From an uncultured Planctomycetaceae bacterium (GTDB taxonomy: Bacteria > Planctomycetota > Planctomycetia > Planctomycetales > Planctomycetaceae), in the NCBI GenBank assembly GCA_903858815.1, contig CAIOKE010000251.1, positions 37,110 to 101,109 on the forward strand: a DNA stretch of 64,000 nt. Direction: 5' to 3'. The notes below the pieces were generated by a model. That model ran no database searches. It was not told the DNA's origin and saw only the letters and a program-made list of their open reading frames with translations. This document shows, piece after piece, positions 8,489-18,031 of the stretch (the stretch's first letter is position 1; each line of letters opens with the position of its first letter). A program made the position numbers and the translations under genes.

Positions 8489-9295
8489 TCAATCCCACGG
8501 GGTTTGCAGGCGACTGAAACGACGGTCTGTTGCGGGTCGCAGCACTGTGACGCGGGGATGCGTCTGCCCAGACGCCCCCAACAGCCACGCCACCGCAAAA
8601 CCCGCCGCAAAGCCACCGATGTGAGCCCACCAGGCGACGCCCGCAGCCTCCCCGGCACCCATCGCAAACGTTCCCTGCCATAGTTGCAGCAAAAACCACA
8701 ACCCCAGAAACACCGGGGCCGGAATCACCAACACCTGCAGGAACATCAGGATGGGCACCAGCGATACCACGTTCGCCCGCGGATACAGGTACAAATAAGC
8801 ACCCATCACGCCCGCTACCGCACCGCTGGCCCCAATCGTTGGGACAACCGACGCTGGATACATCCAGTAATGACTGAGACTGGCCAGGATCCCACTGCCC
8901 AGATAAAACAGCAAATACCCCAAATGCCCCAGACGATCCTCGACATTGTCACCAAAGATCCACAAAAACCACAGATTTCCCGCCAGATGCATCAGACTCC
9001 CGTGCAGAAAAATACAGCTCATAACTGTCAGCCAGACCGGCATTGGAGGCCGCGGAATCTCTGACCTGAATTCCACCTCACGCACTCCAAACACCGTCTG
9101 CACCAACTCGCGGTGCTCAATCACAACCGGACGATCCGGCTGCGAAATCCGAGCCGGAATCATCCCGTACAAAAACGTCAGACGTCCGTCTCGATCACCC
9201 GCTTGCACCACAAACACCGCAATGCACGCCAGGATCACCGCGTAATTCACTACCGGAACTGTTCGCGACGGTATGTTGTCTCGTAACGGAATCAT
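8489..9295 (-). CDS. Rhomboid family intramembrane serine protease
   Basis: A 268-residue polytopic membrane protease that cleaves transmembrane helices of substrates. It shows a first helix (about 14-31), the L1-loop region and HLAGNLWFLWIFG (103-115), the catalytic serine S157 in GASG, and the partner histidine H225 in AHIGGF in the last helix. Six or more hydrophobic segments are visible. I chose the ATG at 9295 because it gives the usual MIPLRDNIPS-type start and lies 44 bases after the upstream gene's stop. An ATG at 9370 would overlap that gene. It follows the hydrolase-propeller gene on the same strand. Confidence 0.9.
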   Translation of the reverse strand: MIPLRDNIPSRTVPVVNYAVILACIAVFVVQAGDRDGRLTFLYGMIPARISQPDRPVVIEHRELVQTVFGVREVEFRSEIPRPPMPVWLTVMSCIFLHGSLMHLAGNLWFLWIFGDNVEDRLGHLGYLLFYLGSGILASLSHYWMYPASVVPTIGASGAVAGVMGAYLYLYPRANVVSLVPILMFLQVLVIPAPVFLGLWFLLQLWQGTFAMGAGEAAGVAWWAHIGGFAAGFAVAWLLGASGQTHPRVTVLRPATDRRFSRLQTPWD

Positions 9296-9339
9296 TTCCC
9301 GCCTTTCCTCTGGCAAAACAAAACTCCGATAGCCACGAC

Positions 9340-11280
9340 CTACTTCACCGACTTCTGCCAGTGTGGCCACATCGCAGCTGTCCCCACTGAAAAAGTCGTC
9401 ACCTGACGTTCAGAACCATTCTGCAGATTGCGCACGAACAGATTCCGCACCCCGCCACGCTTCGAACCGTACAGCAGCCACCGTCCGTCAGGCGAAGGCG
9501 TCGGATGATAGTGCAGCGTACCGGATTCTGAGGATGTCAGCTGCCTTGCCTCTCCAGATAATGTCACCTCGAACAACTCCACCCGATCCTCGCACTGACG
9601 ACTGCAATACACCACGCTGCCGTCAACTGACCAGACCGGCAGGTCACTGCTGCCCTGATGAAAATCCAGCACATCCAGAAACAGCACCCAACCCTGATAC
9701 CCGCCCTGATCTGCCAGTTGTCGCAGGCCAGTACCATCAGCCTGCACAATCCATGGATTCGCTTTTCCATGCTGCCCACTGACAAACAACAGCCACTGTC
9801 CGTCAGGTGACCACTGCGGAGCAAAATTGAAGGGATTGCCCGTCTCAATCTTCTGCCGCGATGACCCATCCGCTTTCGCAATATACACCTGATAATCCTC
9901 GTGATAGCTGATGTGACTGCCATCCGGCGATGCGCTGTATCCGTAGGAAAACCCGGTACCACCTCCGGATACATCCCGTTTGTCGCGACCGTCCGGCTGC
10001 ATCACAAACGGTCGCGACACACCATCGATCAGAGCCGTAAAGCCAAAGCCTCGCTTTTCCGGCAGAAAAAACAGCCCGGAATTGTAATGACTCACCCGAT
10101 CCACTGCCGTCACACGATCCACCGCTCCATCAGCCAGTGAAACCAATGATGCATCCAGACTCCACCGCCCCGGTTCCATCCGAAACGTCCGCTGCTGCTC
10201 CTCCCACTCAGCATTCTGCGGATGCTGCCAGCCACGATTCACGATCGCCTGCGTTCCATCGGGTGACCAGCCGGCAAACTGCGTCCACGAATTCGACACA
10301 CCGTGCCCCGCTGCCGTCTCCACGTCGTCCTCCACCAGCAGCTGCCCCCCAAGCTCCCGCAAATGACTGCCGTCCGCCTGCATCAACATCGCTCGACTGG
10401 TTCGTACGTTGGCATGCCGACCACCGGGCAAATCCGTACGCAGCTTCGTAAAACCGATCATTGGAGTCACCGGGGCTGCAGTTCGCACAACAAAGTCCAC
10501 CAGTTCCTGACATTCAAAAAAGCCAGACCACATGTTGTGCCCCTGGCCCGCCGGCACAATCAACTGAAACTGTCCTCCCGCAGCCCGATAACGTTCCGCC
10601 GCCAGCCCGGAATTCGCCTCCAGAGGCACAACCGTGTCAACATCGCCGTGAATCGCAAACATCGGCACGCCCGCCTCCGCCAGAGGCGTCAGGCGATTCA
10701 CCGGGTCGAATTCCTCCAGACGCCGTCCGAGGTCTTCCGCCGTCATTGCGAAGGCTGCAGACGCGCGCTGCAGCCCAGGATAACTTGTCAGACTGCAGAC
10801 CGGATAAATTCCTGCGAAAGCCGAAACGCGCTGCGGATGTCGGGCAGCCCACGACAGCGTCATCAGTCCTCCGCGACTGCGTCCCAACAGCACCGGACAG
10901 GATGAAAAACCGCGTCGCACCATCTCCGCATGCAGCTGGTCATAACACTCGCAGCCTGCCGGGCTGCCGAAGGATTCACCCGCATCAATCCCGGCAATAG
11001 CGATCCCGGCTTCCTGAAACTGTCGGAACATCCACGTTTCCTCGGCACCCGGTAAACCTGGCAGTGTCGGAGCATACCAGACCCACGCTTTTCCCGATTT
11101 CTGCAAGCCCGCACGCCCCGCAATCAGAAACGCCGGACGACCTCCCACCGCAAAAACTTCCCCGGCCAGCGGAAGCTTCTTCTCTGGCACGCCCTGCTGC
11201 CCAAACACTGGCCCACCAATCAGCCCCCGCTGCCACAGCCCTGCAAGGCCGACGATCAACCACAAAAACCGAGTCGCCAT
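9340..11280 (-). CDS. Secreted alpha/beta hydrolase fused to a TolB-like propeller
   Basis: A 646-residue exported protein. The signal peptide is residues 1-27 (cleavage near VFG-QQG). An alpha/beta hydrolase domain follows (about 40-275) with S135 in GRSRGG, D215 in HGDVDTVVP and H248 in GQGHNMW as a plausible triad. The rest (about 300-640) holds repeated WSPDG/SPDG strands typical of TolB/WD40-like beta-propellers. The domain order is the reverse of S9 peptidases such as the one at 32620, where the propeller comes first. The likely role is periplasmic or surface ester/peptide hydrolysis, with the substrate unknown. The start was chosen for the signal peptide. The MoxR operon is divergent. 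Confidence 0.82.
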   Translation of the reverse strand: MATRFLWLIVGLAGLWQRGLIGGPVFGQQGVPEKKLPLAGEVFAVGGRPAFLIAGRAGLQKSGKAWVWYAPTLPGLPGAEETWMFRQFQEAGIAIAGIDAGESFGSPAGCECYDQLHAEMVRRGFSSCPVLLGRSRGGLMTLSWAARHPQRVSAFAGIYPVCSLTSYPGLQRASAAFAMTAEDLGRRLEEFDPVNRLTPLAEAGVPMFAIHGDVDTVVPLEANSGLAAERYRAAGGQFQLIVPAGQGHNMWSGFFECQELVDFVVRTAAPVTPMIGFTKLRTDLPGGRHANVRTSRAMLMQADGSHLRELGGQLLVEDDVETAAGHGVSNSWTQFAGWSPDGTQAIVNRGWQHPQNAEWEEQQRTFRMEPGRWSLDASLVSLADGAVDRVTAVDRVSHYNSGLFFLPEKRGFGFTALIDGVSRPFVMQPDGRDKRDVSGGGTGFSYGYSASPDGSHISYHEDYQVYIAKADGSSRQKIETGNPFNFAPQWSPDGQWLLFVSGQHGKANPWIVQADGTGLRQLADQGGYQGWVLFLDVLDFHQGSSDLPVWSVDGSVVYCSRQCEDRVELFEVTLSGEARQLTSSESGTLHYHPTPSPDGRWLLYGSKRGGVRNLFVRNLQNGSERQVTTFSVGTAAMWPHWQKSVK

Positions 11281-11319
11281 ACCCGTTCCTTCCCCACAGA
11301 CACATTCCGATCGACGACA

Positions 11320-11349
11320 CTGACAATTCCACCGGATTTCCTGTAACAT
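11320..11349 (+). promoter_or_regulatory. Candidate sigma-70-like promoter of the MoxR operon
   Basis: CTGACA (11320-11325), an 18-base spacer and TAACAT (11344-11349) read toward the MoxR gene, leaving about 100 bases of leader. The boxes are only partial matches to the consensus, so this is a suggestion from position and spacing. Confidence 0.25.
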
Positions 11350-11459
11350 CAACGCAGTCCGTCGCTATTGTGGCGGATCTTCTGCCATTTTCCTACCAGA
11401 CTCGACGCTTGTCGCTGCAGTCTTCGACTGCCCGTTTCATTGCCGGAAGACCCCAACGG

Positions 11460-12467
11460 ATGACCACCGACAATTCTTTGCTGATCCAGCAACTCGAAAC
11501 TTTCCGTCTTGATTTCCACAAGCTCCGATCGGAAATCTCACGAGTCATCGTGGGTCAGACAGAGATTCTGGATGATACTCTGATCGCCCTGATCGGTGGC
11601 GGACACGTATTGCTTGAAGGTGTCCCGGGGCTTGGTAAAACGCTCACCGTCCGTACTCTGGCCAGTGCTCTGCAACTGGATTTCCGTCGCATTCAGTTTA
11701 CTCCCGATCTGATGCCCGCGGACCTGATTGGCACGCAGGTACTTTCCGAAACGGCCGATGGTCGCCGGGTCTTTGATTTTCAGAAAGGCCCTCTGTTCAC
11801 CAACATTCTGCTGGCCGACGAAATTAACCGAGCGACCCCCAAGACGCAGTCTGCACTTCTCGAATCCATGCAGGAACACTCCGTGACCGTCGCCGGCGCG
11901 ACGCACCGCCTGTCCGAGCCGTTCTTCGTCATGGCCACCCAGAATCCCCTGGAAATGGAAGGCACATACCCACTCCCCGAAGCCCAGCTCGACCGATTTT
12001 TCGCCAAACTGCTGGTTCGATATCCGCAACCGGCGGATCTTGAGACAATCCTTGACCGCACCACCGGCACCAGTCAACCAACCGTGACTCCCGTCCTCAG
12101 TGGAGCTCGCATTCTGGAAATGTCCGCTCTGGCTCGACAGATCCCGATCGCCAAAGACATTCAACGCTACGCCATCGCGCTGGTCACTGCCACTCATCCT
12201 GAACAGCACACGTCATCTGAGACGGCCCGTCGCTATATTCGTTACGGTTCCAGCCCACGCGGTCTGCAGGCACTGATCCTTGGGGCGAAGATTCGAGCGA
12301 TTCTGGACGGTCGCTGTCATGTCGCAACTGCAGATCTGCAGCAAATGGCACTCCCGGTACTGCGTCATCGCATGATCCTGAATTTTGAAGGACAGGCGGA
12401 AGGCATCAGCACGGATGACGTCATCCGTCGCATCATGAATCAGATGGACACTGCGTCCGCCTCCTGA
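11460..12467 (+). CDS. MoxR-family AAA+ ATPase
   Basis: A 335-residue cytosolic ATPase with Walker A GVPGLGKT (54-61), Walker B LLADEIN (117-123), sensor ATQNP and the EGTYPLPEAQLDRF segment characteristic of MoxR proteins. Family members act as chaperone-like factors for VWA-domain partners, and exactly such partners follow in this operon. It is the first of five same-strand genes with short gaps. I chose the ATG at 11460 because homologous sequence begins shortly after; the frame is open further upstream only by chance. No strong Shine-Dalgarno sequence is visible. It is not GvpN or a magnesium chelatase subunit, given the neighbours. Confidence 0.92.
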   Translation: MTTDNSLLIQQLETFRLDFHKLRSEISRVIVGQTEILDDTLIALIGGGHVLLEGVPGLGKTLTVRTLASALQLDFRRIQFTPDLMPADLIGTQVLSETADGRRVFDFQKGPLFTNILLADEINRATPKTQSALLESMQEHSVTVAGATHRLSEPFFVMATQNPLEMEGTYPLPEAQLDRFFAKLLVRYPQPADLETILDRTTGTSQPTVTPVLSGARILEMSALARQIPIAKDIQRYAIALVTATHPEQHTSSETARRYIRYGSSPRGLQALILGAKIRAILDGRCHVATADLQQMALPVLRHRMILNFEGQAEGISTDDVIRRIMNQMDTASAS

Positions 12468-12511
12468 AAACGCGGAAATCACCCGATATCTTCGCCTCGG
12501 CACACGGCCCC

Positions 12512-13384
12512 ATGCTGTTTCCTTCCGATTTCCTGACACGCCTCGAATACCTTTCGATCATGTCGAAACGGGTGTTTCGTGGACAACTGCTGGCTCAGCG
12601 CAGAACTCGCCAGACAGGTTCCGGTATCGAATTCTCCGACCATCGCGAATACAGCCCCGGCGAAGACCTCCGGTATCTCGACTGGAACATCTATGCCCGG
12701 CACGGGGACCTCCTGATCCGACGCTTTCAGGAAGAACAGGACCTGCACGTCTGGCTGCTGCTCGACTGTTCACGCAGCATGAACTTTGCCAATGGTCGTA
12801 AATTCGAACTGGCTCGTCAGCTGACCGCTGCACTTGCCTGGATCGCACTCGCAGACCTCGATCGCATCTCTGTCCTCGCCTGTGCCGCCGGAGTTGTTCA
12901 GCAGTTTCCACTCACTCGCGGTCGCGAACGAATCCTGCCCCTCATGCAGTTCCTCGAGACCCTCTCTGCGGATCGCCACGAAACCCGTCTGCAGGAATCT
13001 GTACGTCAGTTTCTGCACCGCCGACCTCGTCCCGGAATCGCCGTTGTACTCAGCGACCTGTTTGACCCCTACGGTTTTGAAACGGGCCTTGATCAGTTGC
13101 GTTTCAGCGGGTTTGACCTGCACGTCATTCAACTGCACCACCCCCTGGACGCAGAACCCGGTCTGCTGGGAGATGCCGAGATTGTGGATCTGGAATCCGG
13201 GAGAATCCTGCAGACCACGATCACCGAGCAGATGCTGGCACAGTATCGTCAACTGTTTCAGCAGCATCAGTTGTCCGTACGCCAGTACTGTGCCCGTTAC
13301 AACCTCGGCTGCACTCAGTCCAGCACCAAAGCAGAATTCGATGCACTGGTCATGGCCATGATGCGACAGTCAGCCACCTCTTAA
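12512..13384 (+). CDS. DUF58 domain protein
   Basis: A 290-residue protein with the DUF58 signature: SGIEFSDHREYSPGEDLRYLDWNIYARHGDLLIRRFQEEQD (about 38-78) leading into a VWA-like fold. That fold carries LLLDCSRSMNF, whose D-x-S-x-S pattern keeps the metal-site residues. It lacks the N-terminal membrane helices of longer DUF58 proteins, so it is probably cytosolic or membrane-peripheral. It sits 44 bases after the MoxR gene and 26 bases before the BatA-like gene, the usual MoxR-DUF58-VWA order. The biochemical role of DUF58 is not established; partnership with MoxR is inferred from conserved neighbourhood. Confidence 0.9.
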   Translation: MLFPSDFLTRLEYLSIMSKRVFRGQLLAQRRTRQTGSGIEFSDHREYSPGEDLRYLDWNIYARHGDLLIRRFQEEQDLHVWLLLDCSRSMNFANGRKFELARQLTAALAWIALADLDRISVLACAAGVVQQFPLTRGRERILPLMQFLETLSADRHETRLQESVRQFLHRRPRPGIAVVLSDLFDPYGFETGLDQLRFSGFDLHVIQLHHPLDAEPGLLGDAEIVDLESGRILQTTITEQMLAQYRQLFQQHQLSVRQYCARYNLGCTQSSTKAEFDALVMAMMRQSATS

Positions 13385-13410
13385 AACTCCCCGGAACACG
13401 TTTTTAAACC

Positions 13411-15381
13411 ATGACATTTCTGGTCCCGACAGCCTTCGCCCTCGCTGTGATCGCCATTCCGATCACTGTGCTCTACATCCTGAAACTCAGGATGCGGCAG
13501 GTGCATGTCTCTTCCGATCTGTTCTGGCAGCAGATTTTTACCGCCCGACCGCCGCGTTCCTTCTGGAGTCGTTTCCGGCATCCTCTGTCGTGGCTGGCGC
13601 AGCTGTTAATCCTGCTGGCGATCGTAGTCGCCGCCGCCGACCCACGCTGGAACTCCACTCAGACAGAGCAGCGTCTGGTACTGATCCTCGATGTTTCAGC
13701 CAGCATGCAGGCCTCCGAACCTCGTGGCCAACGATTTGAACTTGCGCGCACAAGAGCCCTGCAGATTATCAATGGGCTGCCAGCCAGCGCACAGGCCGCT
13801 GTCATCGCAGCCAACCATCGCCCGGAAATCCTGTGCAGCATGACCGATCACATTCCCGACCTGCTGCGCGCCGTCACCTCAGTAGGACCCTCTGCTGCTC
13901 CCGGACGCCCCGATCTTGCCGTCTCCATCGCTTCCAGCCTCCTTCAAGAGACAAACGCCGCGTCAATCCTGCTGCTGTCCGATCGCTGCTTCGACGCCAC
14001 ATCGCTGCCGGCAGAACCCCGCCTGACCATCGAGACTGTCGGAACCCCGCTGCCGAACATCGGCATCGTGGGGGTTCAGGCCCTGCGGAACTCGGATGAC
14101 CCCCTGTCCGCCGAATTGCTGGTCGCCGTCCGCAATGCTTCCTCGCTGCCCGCAGAAGCTGTTCTGCAGCTGCGAATGAACGAAACACTCAGCTATGTCG
14201 AGCGACTCAGCCTGGCACCTGAAGAAACAACCTCAAAAACGTTTCCTCGCATCGGCCCTGCAGGCGGAATCTGGCAAGCAGAACTGCGCGAAATCCGGTT
14301 TCTTCAGAATGCCGCAGATACCATTACCTCGGCCCCAGCAGCCACAGCCCCTGCAGATGCTCTGGCTATCGACAACACCGCTGCTGCTGTGCTGCCTGCA
14401 GCAAACAGACAGACAGTGCGACTTATCAGTTCCAATGGCTATTTTGTCCAGAAAGTCCTTGAAGCAGATCCCCTGATTGATCTGCAGGTGCAGTCCGCGA
14501 TCACTGAATCACCCGCGAACGAACCAGCCCAGATCACAATCCTGCACGAACTGGTACCTGCGCGGCTGCCAGCCGGGCCCGTGATCGTACTGGACCCGCG
14601 AGGCGACTGCGATGCCTGGGCCCTGAAGGAAACTCGCCAGAATCCACTTCCATCACCTGCTGTGGAAGCACATCCCATCACCAGAAATTTTCGTCTTGAT
14701 GATGTGCTGATACCTGCTGCCACGGAACTGGAGTTCCGCCTGCCAGCGCGTGTCCTCGCCGTCGCAGAAGACGGTCTGCCCCTGTGCGTACTGCTGCAGC
14801 GACCCACTGGCCCCGTACTCGTCGTCCCTCTGCAACTGACGCAAAGTGACCTTGCTTTCCGTACGGTCTTTCCGATTCTGATTTCGAACACTCTGCGCTG
14901 GTTTGCCAACACCACCCACCTGACTGCTTCAGCCCTGCAGGCCGGGCAGCAGATCGCAGTGCCACTGCCCAGCGCCACATTCACTCAGCGGACGGCGGCG
15001 GAAGCAGACATTCAGCAGGTTCTGCTCAGGTCCCCCGCAGGTCGATCAGAACTGATCCCACTCGTTCGCACTGCTGACGGTTCAGCAGAACTGAGGGCTC
15101 TGACTGGCCCACTGTGTGAAACCGGTTTGTGGTCGGTCGAACCCACCGGAACGCTTGCGGGAATCGGCGTGCCGTCAAAGTCCGCTGTAACCATAGCCGT
15201 GAATCTGGCGTCAGCTGCAGAGTCGGATCTGCGGCCCCCAGGCCCTGTCAGCGAACCTGCCTCGGCCGACTCACGAACCCCGCGTTCCGGCAGCAGACCG
15301 CTCTGGTTCTGGATTTGTTGTACAGCAGCTTTCCTGCTGATACTGGAATGGTTCCTGTATCAACGTCGCTGGATCACCTGA
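13411..15381 (+). CDS. BatA-like VWA domain membrane protein
   Basis: A 656-residue protein. It opens with the BatA-type N-terminal region: a first helix (5-25), VSSDLFWQQIF, and a second helix (59-76). A VWA domain follows with the metal site D94-x-S96-x-S98 (LILDVSASMQ). The long middle part holds beta-rich, Ala/Pro-rich sequence. A C-terminal helix (about 633-650) ends in a short basic tail. The VWA part should face the periplasm or equivalent compartment. It is in the MoxR operon, 7 bases before the next gene. It is longer than classical BatA (about 330 residues). The extension resembles that of other planctomycete operon members rather than a separate known domain. Confidence 0.85.
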   Translation: MTFLVPTAFALAVIAIPITVLYILKLRMRQVHVSSDLFWQQIFTARPPRSFWSRFRHPLSWLAQLLILLAIVVAAADPRWNSTQTEQRLVLILDVSASMQASEPRGQRFELARTRALQIINGLPASAQAAVIAANHRPEILCSMTDHIPDLLRAVTSVGPSAAPGRPDLAVSIASSLLQETNAASILLLSDRCFDATSLPAEPRLTIETVGTPLPNIGIVGVQALRNSDDPLSAELLVAVRNASSLPAEAVLQLRMNETLSYVERLSLAPEETTSKTFPRIGPAGGIWQAELREIRFLQNAADTITSAPAATAPADALAIDNTAAAVLPAANRQTVRLISSNGYFVQKVLEADPLIDLQVQSAITESPANEPAQITILHELVPARLPAGPVIVLDPRGDCDAWALKETRQNPLPSPAVEAHPITRNFRLDDVLIPAATELEFRLPARVLAVAEDGLPLCVLLQRPTGPVLVVPLQLTQSDLAFRTVFPILISNTLRWFANTTHLTASALQAGQQIAVPLPSATFTQRTAAEADIQQVLLRSPAGRSELIPLVRTADGSAELRALTGPLCETGLWSVEPTGTLAGIGVPSKSAVTIAVNLASAAESDLRPPGPVSEPASADSRTPRSGSRPLWFWICCTAAFLLILEWFLYQRRWIT

Positions 15382-15388
15382 AGCCACC

Positions 15389-18031
15389 ATGATTTTCGAA
15401 TTCGCTCAACCGGTACTGCTGCTGCTGGCGATTCCTTCCGGAATCCTGCTCTGGCTGCTGTATCGTCGCAGCCTCAGCGACTTCCCGCTCCGACAGCGTC
15501 AACTCAGTCTTGCTGTCCGTGGCCTGTTAATTGCCCTGCTGCTCTGCAGTGTGGCAGGGATGACTTTGCTGAAATCATCAACAACTCCATGGGTCGTGTT
15601 TGTGACCGATATCAGCCGAAGTATCGGACCTGAAGGGCGGAAGGCGGCGGCTGAATTCCTGAACTCTGCAGAACAGGTCCGAGCCGGTCGTCCGGCGACC
15701 TGGATTTCCTTTGCGGGCAGCCCTGAGGCACCTCTGTCGTCTTTCCCTGAGCTGAAAGCGGCCTCCGACTCGAAGTCGCAATCGTCCCGCACAGAGCCCG
15801 CGCCACCACAGACGCCAGACACCACAACGCAGCTCCCCGCGACCGATATTGAACGGGCTCTGGAACTGGCCATCGCCACTGTTCCCCCCGGCTTCGTGCC
15901 CCGGATTCTGCTGCTGAGTGACGGCAATCAGACGGCCGGTGACGCCATCGCAGCAGCCTCACGAGGCATGGCAGAAATCTGGACCGTCCCACTGCCTCCG
16001 CCACAGGCTCCCGAAGTGCAGATTGCCGCCCTGCAGGCTCCAGAACAGGTTCGTCAGGGAGAACCCTTTGTTGTGGAGGCTGAGATCTCAGCCAATCATG
16101 CTGACGAAGCTGTTGTGGAACTCTTTCGCGGCGAATTTCGTGCCGCAGCCCGGCGAGTGACGCTGCAGCCAGGTTCCAGTACTGTCCGCTTCGAACAAAC
16201 GGTTGATCAGGATCGTATCGCCGAGTTCCGCGTCAGGATTTCCGGACTGCAGCAGGACACGCTGCTCGATAACAATACGGACCAGATCCTTGTGAGCGCA
16301 TCCGGCAAACCCCGAGTCTTACTGGTGGAATCAGACCCGGATCAGATTCAGGAACTGGCTTTCGCTCTGGAAGAGCAGGGGATTCCGGTCGACGTGCGTC
16401 CGATCGCAGGATTGCCGGAGTCACTGGACGCCCTGCAGAACTATGAGCTGCTGATACTTTCCAATGTCCCAGCATTGCAGGTTTCGCGTCAGCAGATGGA
16501 TGTCATTCAGACATGGGTCCGGGACTTTGGTGGTGGCTTCCTGATGCTGGGCGGTGATCAGTCGTTCGGACTGGGAGGCTATTATCAGACCCCCATCGAC
16601 GAATTACTTCCGGTCCGCAGTGACTTTGAGAAGGAGCAGGAGAAACCATCGCTGGGGATGGTTCTGGTCATCGATCGATCGGGATCGATGGAAGGTGAGA
16701 AACTGGATATGGCTCGAGCGGCAGCTCGGTCGGCCGTAGACCTGCTGGGTCCTCGCGATCAGGTTGCCGTGCTGGCCTTCGACGATCAGACGTGGGTCAT
16801 TTCCGAGTTGCAGACGGCCGCCAACCGCAGCCGTATCGCGGACCAGATCAGCAGAATTCAGCCGGGCGGAGGAACTAATATGTTTCCGGCAATGGAATCT
16901 GCCTTCGAAACTCTGAATGCGGCCAGCCTGCGTCTGAGACACGTCATTATGCTGACCGACGGGATCTCCAACAGCGGAAACTTTGAGGGCCTTGCCCGCC
17001 AGATGGCCGCGGCCCGCATGACTGTTTCGGTCGTGGCACTGGGCCCCGAAGACGCCACGGATATCCGCTTGCTGAAGTCCATTGCGACGCTCGGTCGCGG
17101 ACGATTTTACCACGCCGTGGATCCGGCGCAGGTGCCCCGCATTTTTGCCAAAGAAACGCTGACTGCAGGAAAAGCGGCAATCAATGAGGACCCCTTCCTG
17201 CCGCAGATTGTCAGAGCGACGAAGGCCCTTGCTGATATCGAGCTCGAAGCCGCTCCGCTGCTGCTGGGCAGTGTTGTCACTCGGCCCAAAGCAGCAGCAG
17301 AAGTGATTCTGTCAACAGAAAAGGGCGACCCGCTGCTGGCCTGGTGGCGTTATGGACTGGGAATGACAGGCGCCTTCACATCTGATGCCAAAAATCGCTG
17401 GGCTGCCGAATGGATTACCTGGCCGGGCTTCGGCAAATTCTGGACTCAGACTGCTCGCCAGCTGATGCGCCCCGGTGGCAACCAGAATATCAGCCTCGCA
17501 GTGCAACGGACGGGCCAACAGGCCGTGATCACTGTCGATGCTCTGCTGCCAGACGGGACTTTTCTGAACTCCGCACAAGCCCGCCTGAAAGTAAGCAGTC
17601 CTGATCTGCAGCAGCAGGATCTGGATCTTGTCCAGACAGCTCCCGGTCGATACGAAGCCAGTCTGCAACTGGACACTCCGGGGATCTGGAATCTTGAAGC
17701 TGCTGTGACTGAGGCCAATCAGCCCCCATTGAGAATTTCTCGTCCGCTGTATGCCGGCCGTTCGGATGAACTGCGACTGCGTCCCGTGAATCAGGAACTG
17801 CTGCAGCAGCTGGCGACTATCAGTGGCGGGGTCACCAACCCTGCACCGGCTGACGTCTTTCGTGCATCCGGTCGCCAGACCCGCAGATCGATCCCCCTGC
17901 GAACGTGGCTGCTGAGTGCCGCAGCGATCCTGCTGTTGCTGGATATCGCACTGCGACGCATCGAACTGCAGCCACGCAGACTTTCTGCTGGACAGCCGGT
18001 AGTCACTTCCACAGGAGTCGGAGCACCATGA
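15389..18031 (+). CDS. Large VWA membrane protein with glutamine-amidotransferase-like segment
   Basis: An 880-residue protein. Two N-terminal helices (about 8-25 and 43-62) are followed by a first VWA-like region starting FVTDISRSI. A segment with the GATase-1-like pattern (YELLILSNVP...FGGGFLMLGGDQSFGLGGY, about 350-405) has no catalytic Cys. A second VWA domain carries the metal site DRSGSM beginning at D429 and GGGTNMFPAM. A C-terminal helix lies near 834-850. The fold order is typical of planctomycete proteins in MoxR operons. The likely role is a membrane-anchored metal-dependent adhesion scaffold; the function is unproven. Its stop overlaps the next start by four bases (ATGA), so translation is probably coupled. 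Confidence 0.83.
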   Translation: MIFEFAQPVLLLLAIPSGILLWLLYRRSLSDFPLRQRQLSLAVRGLLIALLLCSVAGMTLLKSSTTPWVVFVTDISRSIGPEGRKAAAEFLNSAEQVRAGRPATWISFAGSPEAPLSSFPELKAASDSKSQSSRTEPAPPQTPDTTTQLPATDIERALELAIATVPPGFVPRILLLSDGNQTAGDAIAAASRGMAEIWTVPLPPPQAPEVQIAALQAPEQVRQGEPFVVEAEISANHADEAVVELFRGEFRAAARRVTLQPGSSTVRFEQTVDQDRIAEFRVRISGLQQDTLLDNNTDQILVSASGKPRVLLVESDPDQIQELAFALEEQGIPVDVRPIAGLPESLDALQNYELLILSNVPALQVSRQQMDVIQTWVRDFGGGFLMLGGDQSFGLGGYYQTPIDELLPVRSDFEKEQEKPSLGMVLVIDRSGSMEGEKLDMARAAARSAVDLLGPRDQVAVLAFDDQTWVISELQTAANRSRIADQISRIQPGGGTNMFPAMESAFETLNAASLRLRHVIMLTDGISNSGNFEGLARQMAAARMTVSVVALGPEDATDIRLLKSIATLGRGRFYHAVDPAQVPRIFAKETLTAGKAAINEDPFLPQIVRATKALADIELEAAPLLLGSVVTRPKAAAEVILSTEKGDPLLAWWRYGLGMTGAFTSDAKNRWAAEWITWPGFGKFWTQTARQLMRPGGNQNISLAVQRTGQQAVITVDALLPDGTFLNSAQARLKVSSPDLQQQDLDLVQTAPGRYEASLQLDTPGIWNLEAAVTEANQPPLRISRPLYAGRSDELRLRPVNQELLQQLATISGGVTNPAPADVFRASGRQTRRSIPLRTWLLSAAAILLLLDIALRRIELQPRRLSAGQPVVTSTGVGAP

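Noticed and set aside
11538..12209. 223-residue minus-strand frame inside the MoxR gene
   Set aside because: It is fully antisense to the MoxR ATPase, has no domain and no ribosome-binding site that would set it apart.
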